NCBI GenBank assembly: GCA_002348225.1
Contig: DEAP01000012.1
Span: 1 to 49,219 of the forward strand
Length of the DNA stretch: 49,219 bases
Source: Dehalococcoidia bacterium UBA2979
GTDB lineage: Bacteria; Chloroflexota; Dehalococcoidia; UBA2979
Reading direction: 5' to 3'
Part shown: positions 7,924-15,966 of the stretch, in pieces
Numbering within the stretch: the stretch's first letter is position 1
How the letters are laid out: every line of letters starts with the position of its first letter
The notes under the pieces: model-generated
Database searches by the model: none
The model's input: only the letters and a program-made list of their open reading frames with translations
What the model was told of the DNA's origin: nothing
Translations under genes and position numbers: made by a program

Positions 7924-8313
7924 ATGAAAAAATCAAAATCTATTGCGGTAGTAGGGGTTTCTGCTAGGCCAAATAGGCCCTCTTATGAGGTGGCCGAATA
8001 TTTAATTGACGTTGGGTACGAGGTGTTTCTGGTGAATCCAAGAGAGACAGAAATTCTCGGCAGGAGAGTGTATGACAGTGTTAGTAGCCTTCCTAAGAAA
8101 GTTGATATAGTCGATATTTTTCGGAAGGCTTCCGATGTTCCTCCGGTAGTCGAAGATGCAATTAGGGCCGAAGCTGGAGCCATTTGGATGCAGCTTGATA
8201 TTGTTAATGAGGCAGCAGCAAATGAGGCGGCCTTGGCCGGCTTAGCAGTAGTGATGGACCGATGTACCAAGATCGAGCACAAGAAAATTGTTGATGCGGA
8301 GCAACCGGAATGA
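7924..8313 (+). CDS. CoA-binding domain protein (YccU-like)
   Basis: 129 aa from the ATG at 7924; the preceding TTG at 7921 is also in frame. It is a single Rossmann-like CoA-binding domain: IAVVGVSARPNRPSYEVAEY at the N-terminus, VFLVNPRETEILGRRVY in the middle, DIVDIFRKASDVP, and a C-terminal VMDRCTKIEH close to the family ending. The family resembles the N-terminal domain of succinyl-CoA ligase alpha subunits but lacks a catalytic domain; its role is unknown. Its stop overlaps the purF start (ATGA), so it is embedded in the purine operon. A link between CoA binding and purine synthesis is not established. Confidence 0.85.
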   Translation: MKKSKSIAVVGVSARPNRPSYEVAEYLIDVGYEVFLVNPRETEILGRRVYDSVSSLPKKVDIVDIFRKASDVPPVVEDAIRAEAGAIWMQLDIVNEAAANEAALAGLAVVMDRCTKIEHKKIVDAEQPE

Positions 8314-9818
8314 TCGGGTCCGGGGATTACCTAAGTGAGAAATGCGGGATTTTTGGCGTTTATGCGCCGGACGAGGACGTGGCGAGATTAACATTTTTCG
8401 GTATCTATTCACTGCAGCATCGCGGTCAAGAGTCAGCGGGGATTGCAGCGACCGACGGAACACGGATTCGTATTGAATCAGGAATGGGCTTGGTGTCGCA
8501 GGCGTTCGACGAACAGCGACTAGCAGCTCTCCCGGGTCGATCAGCTATAGGCCACACTAGATATTCTACGACAGGCTCTACGCTGGCTTGTAATACGCAA
8601 CCTTTGTTAGTGAGCGGCATACACGGCGAGTTTGCGCTGGCCCATAATGGAAATGTGGTCAACTCAAATGAGCTGAAGGCTGCTCTGGGGCTCGAAGATT
8701 TCCCATTCGAAACCACGACAGATTCAGAGGTCTTAGCAAAGATTCTTAGCGATGGTCCGGATCTTGATTTGATGGATAGGTTTGCTTACATGATGAGGCG
8801 GGCCAATGGCGCCTATTCTCTGGCTGTTTTGACGAAGGAGGCGATTTTCGGTATCCGCGACCCATTGGGCATTCGTCCACTTTGCATTGGTAAATTGCCT
8901 ACACGAGAGGGAAGTGGTGGGGGATGGGTTATAGCCTCGGAAACTTGTGCATTGGATCATCTCGGCGCAGAGGTGATACGAGAGGTGGAGCCGGGTGAGG
9001 TAGTACGGATTGATTCCGATGGAATTTCATCTTTCTTCCCTCTCGGCACAAATGAACGATCTGACGCAGATGAGAAGCTTTGCCTGTTTGAATTCATTTA
9101 TTTTGCCAGGCCAGATTCTGTTATTTCTGGATCGCTGCTGCACGAGGTTAGAAGGAGAATGGGAGGCCGGCTTGCCCAAGAACATCCAGCGGATGCTGAT
9201 ATAGTCATCGGCGTTCCTGACTCCGCTACTCCGGCTGCAATTGGTTATGCCGAGGCGAGTGGAATTCCGTATGTCGAGGCCTTGGTAAAGAATAGATACG
9301 TTGGCCGGACATTCATCAAGCCCGACCAGAGATTAAGAGAGCGCGATGTCGAGCTGAAGCTCAATCCGTTAAAGAACGTTTTAGATGGAAAGAGAGTGCT
9401 AGTTGTTGACGATTCGATTGTCCGAGGTACCACTACTCCTAGGGTCGTTAGAATGCTGCGTGAGGCCGGCGCCATAGAGGTACACATGAGGATTTCCGCT
9501 CCACCTATTACGCACCCATGCCCGTATGGAACGGACATGGCTACTCGAGGGGAATTGATTGCCGCGCAAAATTTGTTGAAAGATGAAATGAGTGTCGATG
9601 TAGATGCTATTAGGGAACATGTTGGCGCAGACAGTCTTCGGTATATTTCCTTAGAAGGTGCGAGCTGGGCTACTAAGCGCGGGGAAGGTCACTGTTCCGG
9701 CTGTTTTACAGGTATTTATCCTTCCGAGGGGATCCCGTTACAGCTGGACAAGTTTGAGCTAGAGGATGGGCCCGATCTCGATTCGACCCCGGCTATTCTT
9801 CCACTAATTAGATCCTAA
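8310..9818 (+). CDS. purF: Amidophosphoribosyltransferase
   Basis: 502 aa. It commits PRPP to purine synthesis using glutamine. The N-terminal Ntn glutaminase domain starts at C12 (EKCGIFGVYAP), so an 11-residue propeptide must be removed to expose the nucleophile. LQHRGQESAG and GHTRYSTTG follow. The PRPP site is VLVVDDSIVRGTT. Four cysteines at the usual positions (KLCLFEF, HPCPYGTDM and the CSGC of GHCSGCFTG) match the Bacillus-type enzyme that carries a [4Fe-4S] cluster, so the enzyme is probably oxygen sensitive. The ATG overlaps the upstream stop by four bases. The gene is convergent with, and overlaps by four bases, the membrane-protein gene that follows. Confidence 0.95.
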   Translation: MIGSGDYLSEKCGIFGVYAPDEDVARLTFFGIYSLQHRGQESAGIAATDGTRIRIESGMGLVSQAFDEQRLAALPGRSAIGHTRYSTTGSTLACNTQPLLVSGIHGEFALAHNGNVVNSNELKAALGLEDFPFETTTDSEVLAKILSDGPDLDLMDRFAYMMRRANGAYSLAVLTKEAIFGIRDPLGIRPLCIGKLPTREGSGGGWVIASETCALDHLGAEVIREVEPGEVVRIDSDGISSFFPLGTNERSDADEKLCLFEFIYFARPDSVISGSLLHEVRRRMGGRLAQEHPADADIVIGVPDSATPAAIGYAEASGIPYVEALVKNRYVGRTFIKPDQRLRERDVELKLNPLKNVLDGKRVLVVDDSIVRGTTTPRVVRMLREAGAIEVHMRISAPPITHPCPYGTDMATRGELIAAQNLLKDEMSVDVDAIREHVGADSLRYISLEGASWATKRGEGHCSGCFTGIYPSEGIPLQLDKFELEDGPDLDSTPAILPLIRS

Positions 9819-10453
9819 TTGTCCATCGCCCAGTGAGGGATATCGCCTTCTACGAGATTCGAATGGCTCATATTCGCTAGTAATATGCCAAGGCTGTTGG
9901 CGGTCTTGAGGGTGCCGGGTGCCAACGATCTAGGAGAGCTTAAGCTAGCGATCTCAAATTGTTTCTGGTTATCCTTAATCAGGATTATTTGCCAACTGAC
10001 TACATCTCGTAGATCGCCTGATGCGTGCTCGGTGAGATAGTCACCCTCTATCTGAAAACGGTCAATGCGATCGAATGGAATCATTTCCTGTGTGCCGATG
10101 CCTAAACCAAAATATCTTTGTTGGACCCGGCAGGTTGATTTGTCTTTTTCCATAAGGAAATTGGTACCAGCGATAGCGTAGACCAAACTTAGGATAGTGG
10201 TGGGTCCGAAAATAATAATCACAATCAGGAGTATTCCTAGCAGCCAAAGAGGATGAGTGTCTAGGCCCAAAACAAGGACTAGTACCGCGATGGCAGTCAC
10301 ACATCCTTGGACCACAGGCCCAATGAGTGTCGCAAGGGAAGGGCGAATGACGATTTTCTCGTCATCGCAGTGAGCGTTACTCTTATGCAGTTTCAGCTGT
10401 CGATATGATGAATGATTCACTAAGTCAATGTTAGCGCTGAAGTGTTGTAGCAT
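9815..10453 (-). CDS. Small membrane protein with PH-like domain, unknown function
   Basis: 212 aa, not recognised as a named family. Residues about 45-95 form two hydrophobic helices separated by a short turn (GLDTHPLWLLG). The rest, from about 100 onward, looks like a cytoplasmic beta-rich module with FLMEKDKSTCRVQQRYFGLG and IPFDRIDRFQIEGDY, a pattern seen in bacterial PH-domain membrane proteins that sense or stabilise membrane complexes. The first 40 residues are hydrophilic. It diverges from the Trm112-like gene across 33 bp and its 3' end overlaps purF. The fold guess comes from pattern only. Confidence 0.6.
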   Translation of the reverse strand: MLQHFSANIDLVNHSSYRQLKLHKSNAHCDDEKIVIRPSLATLIGPVVQGCVTAIAVLVLVLGLDTHPLWLLGILLIVIIIFGPTTILSLVYAIAGTNFLMEKDKSTCRVQQRYFGLGIGTQEMIPFDRIDRFQIEGDYLTEHASGDLRDVVSWQIILIKDNQKQFEIASLSSPRSLAPGTLKTANSLGILLANMSHSNLVEGDIPHWAMDN

Positions 10454-10486
10454 GAACGGAATGTTTAGTCATGGAGACTGAGTAAT

Positions 10487-10681
10487 ATGAAAATAGATCT
10501 TCTGGAAATATTGGCCTGCCCGATGTGTAAGGCTTCATTAAAGCTTGAAACAACTTCGAAGGATGATCTGGATGTGATTGAGGGGGCACTGATCTGTGAC
10601 TCCTGTCCGGAAAAATATCCGATTGAGGAAGGCATACCGAATTTACTTCCACCGAATTTAAGAGATAGCTTGGGAGATTAG
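10487..10681 (+). CDS. Trm112-like zinc-ribbon protein
   Basis: 64 aa. The Trm112 fold is shown by LLEILACPMCKASLKL at the start, a second CDSC pair, and the ending YPIEEGIPNLLP, which is the family signature. Bacterial members of this size (YcaR-like) are thought to bind or stabilise partner enzymes such as methyltransferases or glycosyltransferases; in eukaryotes Trm112 activates methyltransferases. No partner is evident here. The next small gene begins four bases after the stop. Confidence 0.85.
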   Translation: MKIDLLEILACPMCKASLKLETTSKDDLDVIEGALICDSCPEKYPIEEGIPNLLPPNLRDSLGD

Positions 10682-10685
10682 CCAC

Positions 10686-10913
10686 GTGCCGCCAGACGTA
10701 ATAACTGACCGGTCGAGATCTCTTGGTAGGATAGTGATCGCTCTCTCTCTAGCGTTGCCTTTGTTTTTACTTGTTGGAATAGCGAGGAGATCCTACTTTG
10801 TGTTGGCGATTCCGGTGCTGTTGATGGTAACAATAGTGTCGGGTGCTTCACTTTGGGCTGGTTGCACGATGGCGAACCCTGCTTCCGATGAATCGGGCAG
10901 CTACGAAAACTAA
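10686..10913 (+). CDS. Small two-helix membrane protein, unknown
   Basis: 75 aa from a GTG at 10686, four bases after the Trm112-like stop. It has two hydrophobic segments, about residues 16-29 (IVIALSLALPLFLLVG) and 36-57 (YFVLAIPVLLMVTIVSGA), and a polar, acidic C-terminus. No family was recognised. Its tight spacing to the upstream gene argues that it is real and cotranscribed, but the call rests on size, spacing and hydrophobicity alone. Confidence 0.5.
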   Translation: MPPDVITDRSRSLGRIVIALSLALPLFLLVGIARRSYFVLAIPVLLMVTIVSGASLWAGCTMANPASDESGSYEN

Positions 10914-10920
10914 ATAGTCA

Positions 10921-11451
10921 TCACCAGTCGGGAGTAGGATATCTTTTTATAGTCAAGCGTTCACTTGGAGGACATAGGTCCCTGAGAGTTTCGATCCTAA
11001 GCCCGATGGTCTGATGCACGATTTCTGGTGCAATTTCAGCTAGTGGTACAAGAACAAAGGCCCGAGTAGCCATGTATATATGGGGAACGGTCAGTTCCTC
11101 AGAGTCAATAACTTCTCCCTCTACTATCAAAATGTCGATATCGAGGGGGCGCTCATGCCAGCGTGGTTGGTCGCTTACTCGCCCGGCCGCCTGTTCAAGT
11201 TCCTTAGCAATACCTAATATCTCCAGAGCAGGCAGATTGGTTTTAGCTGCCACTGCGGCGTTCAGGAATTTAGGCTGTTGCGTGTATCCCCAGGGCGGTG
11301 TTTCGTAAAGCGACGAACGGTGCTCAATTGTGCCGATCCGCTCCTGAATAGCAGTCAACGAGTTAGAAAGAATACTGACCCTGTCGCCTAAGTTACCCCC
11401 AATACCGAGATAAACATATCTTTCTTTTTCCTTGCTCAAATCCAGTCCCAA
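10921..11451 (-). CDS. folK: 2-amino-4-hydroxy-6-hydroxymethyldihydropteridine pyrophosphokinase
   Basis: 176 aa, usual size. It transfers pyrophosphate from ATP to the pterin in folate synthesis. The N-terminal YVYLGIGGNLGDR and the catalytic RWHERPLDIDILI segment are diagnostic; VPHIYMATRAFVLVPLAEIAP matches the conserved C-terminal part. The longest ORF begins with TTG at 11451, two bases after the upstream JAMM gene stop; a second TTG at 11439 is also possible. It is the last gene of the long minus-strand unit that carries the sulfur-carrier genes, and appears to be a housekeeping passenger. folP and folB are not in this window. Confidence 0.93.
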   Translation of the reverse strand: MGLDLSKEKERYVYLGIGGNLGDRVSILSNSLTAIQERIGTIEHRSSLYETPPWGYTQQPKFLNAAVAAKTNLPALEILGIAKELEQAAGRVSDQPRWHERPLDIDILIVEGEVIDSEELTVPHIYMATRAFVLVPLAEIAPEIVHQTIGLRIETLRDLCPPSERLTIKRYPTPDW

Positions 11452-11453
11452 CG

Positions 11454-11891
11454 TTAGTTTTCTGATTCAATTGACTCTTCAGATATTTCGCCATATTTTT
11501 TTATGTGGAAAGCTCGGACGTCCGGCTTGTTATTCTCAAGTGACACTAGGACGTAATAGGTCTCTGGAAACATTGGCTCATTGTCAGTTTCTCCTGGCGG
11601 AAAAAATGCCATACGTACATCAGTTGGTGACGGATAGGCTGCGGAAGCAACATGAGAGTGATAAATCGCAAAGAGGTCCAAATTTTCAGAATCTCTTTTC
11701 TGTTCCAGTTTCATCATCTCCAGAGGTGACATTTCATACCGATAAGGGGACGCGGCTGTGTTTGTCACTCGATGTACGGTCATTTGTCGATCAGAGCGCC
11801 CAATAAGTATCATTCCGCATGCCTCGTTTGGCAGATCGTCCATAGCGTGGTCAACCATGGCTTGCAAAATTTCGTTAGGGATATGGGCCAT
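11454..11891 (-). CDS. JAMM/MPN+ metalloprotease (Mec-like)
   Basis: 145 aa, a minimal MPN+ domain. The zinc and catalytic residues of the JAMM motif are visible: E23 (LPNEACGM), H78 and H80 (IYHSHVASAAYPSPTD), S88 and D91. Proteins of this type next to CysO and CysM release cysteine from the CysO-cysteine adduct (mycobacterial Mec) or trim the tail behind the GG of sulfur carriers (HcyD, QbsD). Here it follows cysM by 36 bases, and two of the three carriers in the cluster have residues after GG, so either role or both would fit. The family and context are clear; the substrate is inferred. Confidence 0.87.
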   Translation of the reverse strand: MAHIPNEILQAMVDHAMDDLPNEACGMILIGRSDRQMTVHRVTNTAASPYRYEMSPLEMMKLEQKRDSENLDLFAIYHSHVASAAYPSPTDVRMAFFPPGETDNEPMFPETYYVLVSLENNKPDVRAFHIKKYGEISEESIESEN

Positions 11892-11927
11892 ATCTAAAGT
11901 TTCCTTGGGATCAAAATTTGGATTGGG

Positions 11928-12893
11928 TTACCACCACAGTTTTTCACCGACTGTTTCACGAATTTCGTCGTAGTCTCGTGACCATAGGCCAGTGGATAAG
12001 TATTTCCACCCTCCGTCTGCTAGGAGGCAGACTATTTTCGTCTTAAGGTCACCGGAGGCATCCTCGTCGGAGCTGTCCGTTTTTTCCGCAGCTCTTTGGG
12101 CAGCACGTATGACAGCCCCAGCAGAGATTCCAGCAAATATTCCGGTCTTCTGAGTTAACTCTCTTGTCGTTCTGAACGAAGTTTCCGAGTCCACGACAAT
12201 TCTTCCATCGAGTACTGATTCGTCAAAAACCGGCGGAATATATCCGTCTTCCAAAGCCCTTAGACCTTGGACCAGATCCCCGGGGTGAGGAGCGGCCGCG
12301 ATCACCCTAATGTTGGGGTTGTGCTCTTTCAGGCTTCGACCAACGCCAGTCAGTGTGCCACCTGTGCCTAATCCCGACACGAACATACTTATATCCGGCA
12401 TATCGCGGACGATTTCGGGCCCAGTAGTCTCGTAATGGGCTAAGGGATTATTTTCGTTCTCATATTGAAAAGGCATGAACCACTGAGGATTATCTTGCGC
12501 CAACTGTTCGGCCATTTGCACGGCGCCGTTGGAGCCGAGGTCACCTGGCGAGAATATAATCTCGGCACCGAAAGCCTCGAGAAGTTGAATTCGCTCCTCG
12601 GAGACGGCATCAGGCATAATCACCTTGACGGGATACCCTCGCAGTGTGCCAATTAGCGCTATTGCAATTCCAGTGTTTCCTGAGCTGGGTTCTAAGATCG
12701 TTTGGCCAGGCTGCAGGGAGCCGTCTTTTTCTGCCCGGTTAATCATATACTTCGCAATTCGATCTTTTGCTGATCCAGTGGGATTTTCCCCCTCGAGTTT
12801 GGCCCAAATCTCGACGTTTTCATTCGGGGAGAGGGTAGATATATCTACAAGAGGTGTATCACCGACGCGGTCTAGTATTCCACTGAATTTCAT
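11928..12893 (-). CDS. cysM: CysM-type cysteine synthase (probable CysO-thiocarboxylate-dependent)
   Basis: 321 aa from the ATG at 12893, 10 bases after the carrier stop; the longer ORF to 12950 overlaps the carrier and is rejected because GGAGGGGAGTGA precedes this ATG. A fold-type II PLP enzyme: the lysine is in ENPTGSAKDRIAKYM, the substrate loop in EPSSGNTGIAIA and the phosphate-binding loop in VSGLGTGGTLTGVG. The C-terminus (GGWKYLSTGLWSRDYDEIRE, then EKLWW) closely resembles the mycobacterial CysM tail that closes over the active site, and differs from the CysK at 14470-15417. In mycobacteria CysM uses O-phosphoserine and thiocarboxylated CysO. The adjacent carrier and JAMM genes support the same reaction here. 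Confidence 0.88.
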   Translation of the reverse strand: MKFSGILDRVGDTPLVDISTLSPNENVEIWAKLEGENPTGSAKDRIAKYMINRAEKDGSLQPGQTILEPSSGNTGIAIALIGTLRGYPVKVIMPDAVSEERIQLLEAFGAEIIFSPGDLGSNGAVQMAEQLAQDNPQWFMPFQYENENNPLAHYETTGPEIVRDMPDISMFVSGLGTGGTLTGVGRSLKEHNPNIRVIAAAPHPGDLVQGLRALEDGYIPPVFDESVLDGRIVVDSETSFRTTRELTQKTGIFAGISAGAVIRAAQRAAEKTDSSDEDASGDLKTKIVCLLADGGWKYLSTGLWSRDYDEIRETVGEKLWW

Positions 12894-12903
12894 TTTTGAG
12901 GGG

Positions 12904-13182
12904 TCACTCCCCTCCGGCAAGGGCCGGTAGGATCGACACTGTGTCATCATCTGTCAACTCGGTATTAAGCCCATCGAGGTACCTAATATCTTCGTCATTC
13001 AAATAGATATTTACGAAACGACGTAATTCGCCATCCTCTTCCAAAATCTGGTCAGAGAACCCTGGATAAGTTTCATTGATATTCTCAATGAGACTTTTAA
13101 CCGAGTCACCAAGACTCTCGAAGCTCCGTTGGCCACCAACTAGCTTTTCTATTACGGATGTTACATTCACCGTCACTGCCAA
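12904..13182 (-). CDS. cysO: CysO-like sulfur carrier protein 1 (C-terminal GGE)
   Basis: 92 aa from a TTG at 13182 (a GTG at 13176 is also possible). A beta-grasp MoaD/ThiS-type carrier. The segment RRFVNIYLNDEDIRYLDGL and the ending SILPALAGGE closely match the CysO family, whose members carry sulfide as a C-terminal glycine thiocarboxylate. Unlike mycobacterial CysO, which ends in GG, this protein has one extra residue, Glu, so the tail may have to be removed before activation, plausibly by the JAMM protease. It lies directly upstream of cysM with a 10-base gap and 48 bases downstream of the E1-like gene. Confidence 0.88.
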   Translation of the reverse strand: MAVTVNVTSVIEKLVGGQRSFESLGDSVKSLIENINETYPGFSDQILEEDGELRRFVNIYLNDEDIRYLDGLNTELTDDDTVSILPALAGGE

Positions 13183-13230
13183 GGTTATGCGCCTTTCTTC
13201 TGCGTAATACTAAGTTAACTTTATTGGTGA

Positions 13231-14091
13231 TTAGGCACTAGGCATTTCAAGTGGTGGAGAACCGCAGAACACGTCATAGTCGATTAATTCTGTCACGGTC
13301 GGATTGTCTCCACAGAGCGGACAGTTTGGATCGCGTCGAAGCTTCATTGTTCTAAATTCCATAGTCAAGGCGTCTACAAGGAGAAGTTTATTCGTGAGGG
13401 GCTCACCAATGTCAAGGATCTGTTTAAAAACCTCTGTTGCTTGAATTGAACCTACGATTCCTGTTATTGCCCCCAAGACACCTGCCTCGGCGCAGGAGGG
13501 CACCATTCCTGGAGGTGGTGGGTCTGGGTATAAGCAGCGATAACAGCATTTGCCGGGTTCGTACACTGTGGCCTGGCCGTCAAACAAAAGTATTGCTCCG
13601 TCGACCAAGGTTTTATCGCTCAGGTAGCAGGCATCATTTACGAGGTATCGGGTGGCGAAGTTGTCGGCACCATTCACGACGATGTCATAATCAGCAATTA
13701 TTTCCATGGCGTTATCGGACGTGATCGGTGCATGATGCTCGATCACTGAAACGTGGGGGTTATACGCAGCGAGAGTCTCTTTTGCTGATTGAATTTTGGG
13801 TCGATCTATATCCGCAGTTTGGTGCAGTACTTGTCGCTGAAGGTTAGAGAGATCAACGACGTCGAACTCTACAATTCCAATAGTGCCGACCCCTGCCAGA
13901 GCAAGATATATGGATACTGGTCCACCTAGGCCGCCAGCTCCAACCACTAGAACTCGAGAGTTTTTCAGCTTTCTTTGTCCTGCCGGTCCCACCTGAGACA
14001 TAATGATATGCCGAGAGTATCGAGTGACTTCTTCAGGTGACAGGTTGATATTTGGGGCGCTGGAACCGTTAGATATTGCTGTCATTTTCAT
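13231..14091 (-). CDS. moeB: E1-like sulfur-carrier adenylyltransferase (MoeB/ThiF family)
   Basis: 286 aa. The N-terminal part has the family signature RYSRHIIMSQVGPAGQ, then the nucleotide-binding loop VLVVGAGGLGGP. Zinc ligands are CYRC (CCYRCLYPDPPPPG) and CPLC near the C-terminus; the conserved cysteine lies in VPSCAEAGVLGAITG. It would adenylate the C-terminal glycine of the carriers. It lacks the C-terminal rhodanese domain of mycobacterial MoeZ, so the sulfur donor must come from elsewhere. It is the only such gene in the window although three carriers surround it, suggesting shared use. Gaps are 92 bases to the upstream carrier and 48 to the downstream one. Confidence 0.92.
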   Translation of the reverse strand: MKMTAISNGSSAPNINLSPEEVTRYSRHIIMSQVGPAGQRKLKNSRVLVVGAGGLGGPVSIYLALAGVGTIGIVEFDVVDLSNLQRQVLHQTADIDRPKIQSAKETLAAYNPHVSVIEHHAPITSDNAMEIIADYDIVVNGADNFATRYLVNDACYLSDKTLVDGAILLFDGQATVYEPGKCCYRCLYPDPPPPGMVPSCAEAGVLGAITGIVGSIQATEVFKQILDIGEPLTNKLLLVDALTMEFRTMKLRRDPNCPLCGDNPTVTELIDYDVFCGSPPLEMPSA

Positions 14092-14183
14092 TCCATTTTC
14101 TACAAATAACCCAGTTCGGTCTTATAGGGTAACTGCTCAGTGCGCTCGATGGGAATAGGGTTCTTGTTGGATTCCGCCTATGT

Positions 14184-14465
14184 TCACATGGTTCCTCCCG
14201 CTAGAGCCGGGATAATTGCAAGCTGGTCACCTGATCTAACTTTAGTTTGGAGACCTTCGATCTCATGAATTTCCTGGTTATTAAGGTAGATATTTATGTG
14301 TCCCGGTAGCTTGTGCTGTTCATCAAAAACGAGATGAGAGAATCCTGGATACTGATCTTCTATTGATTCAAGTATGTCTTCCACCGTATTTCCGACCGCA
14401 GAAATATAGTCTTTACTCCCAGTGATAGATCGGAATGGTGATGGTATATATATGCTTACCGACAT
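14184..14465 (-). CDS. MoaD/ThiS-like sulfur carrier protein 2 (C-terminal GGTM)
   Basis: 93 aa. Beta-grasp fold similar to the other two carriers: VEDILESIEDQYPGFSHLVF, INIYLNNQEIHEIEGL and the ending LAIIPALAGGTM. The GG is followed by Thr-Met, so the mature thiocarboxylate-bearing glycine would need proteolysis to be exposed. The gene begins four bases after the cysK stop, indicating translational coupling with that PLP enzyme. It is the most divergent of the three in its middle region (HINIYLNNQEI instead of RRFVNIYLNDEDI). Family assignment is firm; the partner enzyme is inferred from position. Confidence 0.83.
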   Translation of the reverse strand: MSVSIYIPSPFRSITGSKDYISAVGNTVEDILESIEDQYPGFSHLVFDEQHKLPGHINIYLNNQEIHEIEGLQTKVRSGDQLAIIPALAGGTM

Positions 14466-14469
14466 TGCA

Positions 14470-15417
14470 TCAGGTTAGTGGCACCGTTAGGTATCGCTCC
14501 CCGGTATCGCAGAGCATTGTGACGATGGTTTGCTCAGGAGTTAATCGGGCAGCGACTTCAATCGAAGCATGCACATTTGCTCCTGCGGAAATGCCAACGA
14601 GCAGACCTTCCTCTTTTGCTAAGCGGGCAGTCATATCGATCGCCTCTTTATCAGACACACAGATGACCTCAGAATAGGCTGACGTGTCCAGGACTGACGG
14701 TACGAAGGATGCTCCCATTCCTTGGAGTTGATGTAGGCCTGGCCGCCCTCCTGAGAGAACGGGTGAACTTGCCGGTTCTACTGCTATGACCGCGCAGTCC
14801 AGATTAGCCTCAGCCAGCGCACGTGCGACACCTGTAATGGTTCCACCTGACCCTACTCCAGCCACAAATGCATCTATCTTTGATTCTGTCGCTGATATTA
14901 TTTCAGGACCTGTAGTCAGGTAATGAATTTCTGGGTTAGCGGGATTATCAAACTGCTGAAGCATCGTGTAGCCTTCATTTTGTACGAGTTCTTGAGCTTT
15001 AAAAACGGCCCCAGTCATACCTTCTATGGCAGGAGTGACGACGACCTTTGCGCCTAGTCTCTTGAGAAGCTCTCGCCGTTCAACGCTCATATCCTCCGGC
15101 ATCGTCAGGACCAGTTGGTACCCTTTATATGAGCACACCATCGCCAGGCCGATACCGGTGTTACCCGATGTGGGTTCTACGAGAGTAGCGCCCTTGGTAA
15201 TCAGTCCACTATTTTCGGCAGACTCAACCATCGCCTTTGCGATTCGATCCTTTACCGATCCTGCGGGGTTGAATGATTCTACTTTCCCGAGGATTGTTGC
15301 CCCGTTAGGGGGCGACATCTTGCTGAGTTGTACCAGAGGTGTATTACCTATGAGATCCAGTACTGATGAAGCGACAGAGGGTTTCGCGTGACTGGGATTA
15401 GCTTTTTGTTTCTTCAT
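14470..15417 (-). CDS. cysK: CysK-type cysteine synthase
   Basis: 315 aa, full length. Fold-type II PLP enzyme with LDLIGNTPLVQL, the PLP lysine in NPAGSVKDRIA, VEPTSGNTGIGLA, AGVGSGGTITGVAR and the CysK-type GLHQLQGMGASFVP loop; it ends in CDTGERYL. The motif set matches classical O-acetylserine sulfhydrylase more than CysM. It follows the Rrf2 gene by 22 bases and precedes carrier 2 by four bases. That tight pairing raises the possibility that it accepts sulfide from a protein thiocarboxylate, although classical CysK uses free sulfide. A GAGG ribosome site lies about ten bases before the ATG. Confidence 0.9.
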   Translation of the reverse strand: MKKQKANPSHAKPSVASSVLDLIGNTPLVQLSKMSPPNGATILGKVESFNPAGSVKDRIAKAMVESAENSGLITKGATLVEPTSGNTGIGLAMVCSYKGYQLVLTMPEDMSVERRELLKRLGAKVVVTPAIEGMTGAVFKAQELVQNEGYTMLQQFDNPANPEIHYLTTGPEIISATESKIDAFVAGVGSGGTITGVARALAEANLDCAVIAVEPASSPVLSGGRPGLHQLQGMGASFVPSVLDTSAYSEVICVSDKEAIDMTARLAKEEGLLVGISAGANVHASIEVAARLTPEQTIVTMLCDTGERYLTVPLT

Positions 15418-15439
15418 TATTGGAAACCTCGATCAACGT

Positions 15440-15883
15440 TTAGATGAGATAACGCGGGGCAGTTGTTTCCTCCGCTTGTTGTTCAGCTTCAGCTAAATCA
15501 TGCAGCGATATTGAACTCAGCCTTGCCTTCATGTCATCATAAATTCCCTGCCAGACCCAGCGCTGGCCAGTCGCATCATTTGCGGCTGATGCATTATCTT
15601 GATCCAAGTTAGCCATCGGGGATAATGATCCCTCGAGGGTTTCAAGCAAGGCAAAGAGCGTAATATCTTTAGGATCGACAGCCAGAGAATGCCCTCCGCC
15701 AGGACCTCTGACCGAGTTGATGAATCCGGCGCGCCTAAGCAGCCCTAATAATTGATCGAGATACGCCTCCGGGATTTGTCTCCTAGTGGCAATGGCGGAG
15801 CGCGCGACAGGACTGCCGTTATTCAGCCTAGCCAAGTCAATCATTGCTCGAACGCCGTAATCTCCTTTTGTTGCTATTAGCAT
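15440..15883 (-). CDS. Rrf2-family transcriptional regulator without cluster-binding cysteines
   Basis: 147 aa from the ATG at 15883, chosen because GGAGGT lies five bases upstream; a GTG at 15895 would include that ribosome site. The winged helix-turn-helix is typical: ATKGDYGVRAMIDLARL, RRQIPEAYLDQLLGLLRRAG and SVRGPGGGHSLA. The protein has no cysteine at all, so it cannot hold an IscR/NsrR-type Fe-S cluster. This resembles CymR-type regulators, which control cysteine metabolism together with CysK. The adjacent cysK makes control of this cluster by cysteine status a reasonable inference. The 71 bp in front of it would be the likely control region. Confidence 0.87.
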   Translation of the reverse strand: MLIATKGDYGVRAMIDLARLNNGSPVARSAIATRRQIPEAYLDQLLGLLRRAGFINSVRGPGGGHSLAVDPKDITLFALLETLEGSLSPMANLDQDNASAANDATGQRWVWQGIYDDMKARLSSISLHDLAEAEQQAEETTAPRYLI

Positions 15884-15966
15884 TTCTACCTCCACACAGG
15901 GACTCTTTCCGCTATAGACGCTAGCACAGAGAGCCTTGTTTATGTGAAGCCGGTTGTTAGATCGAT

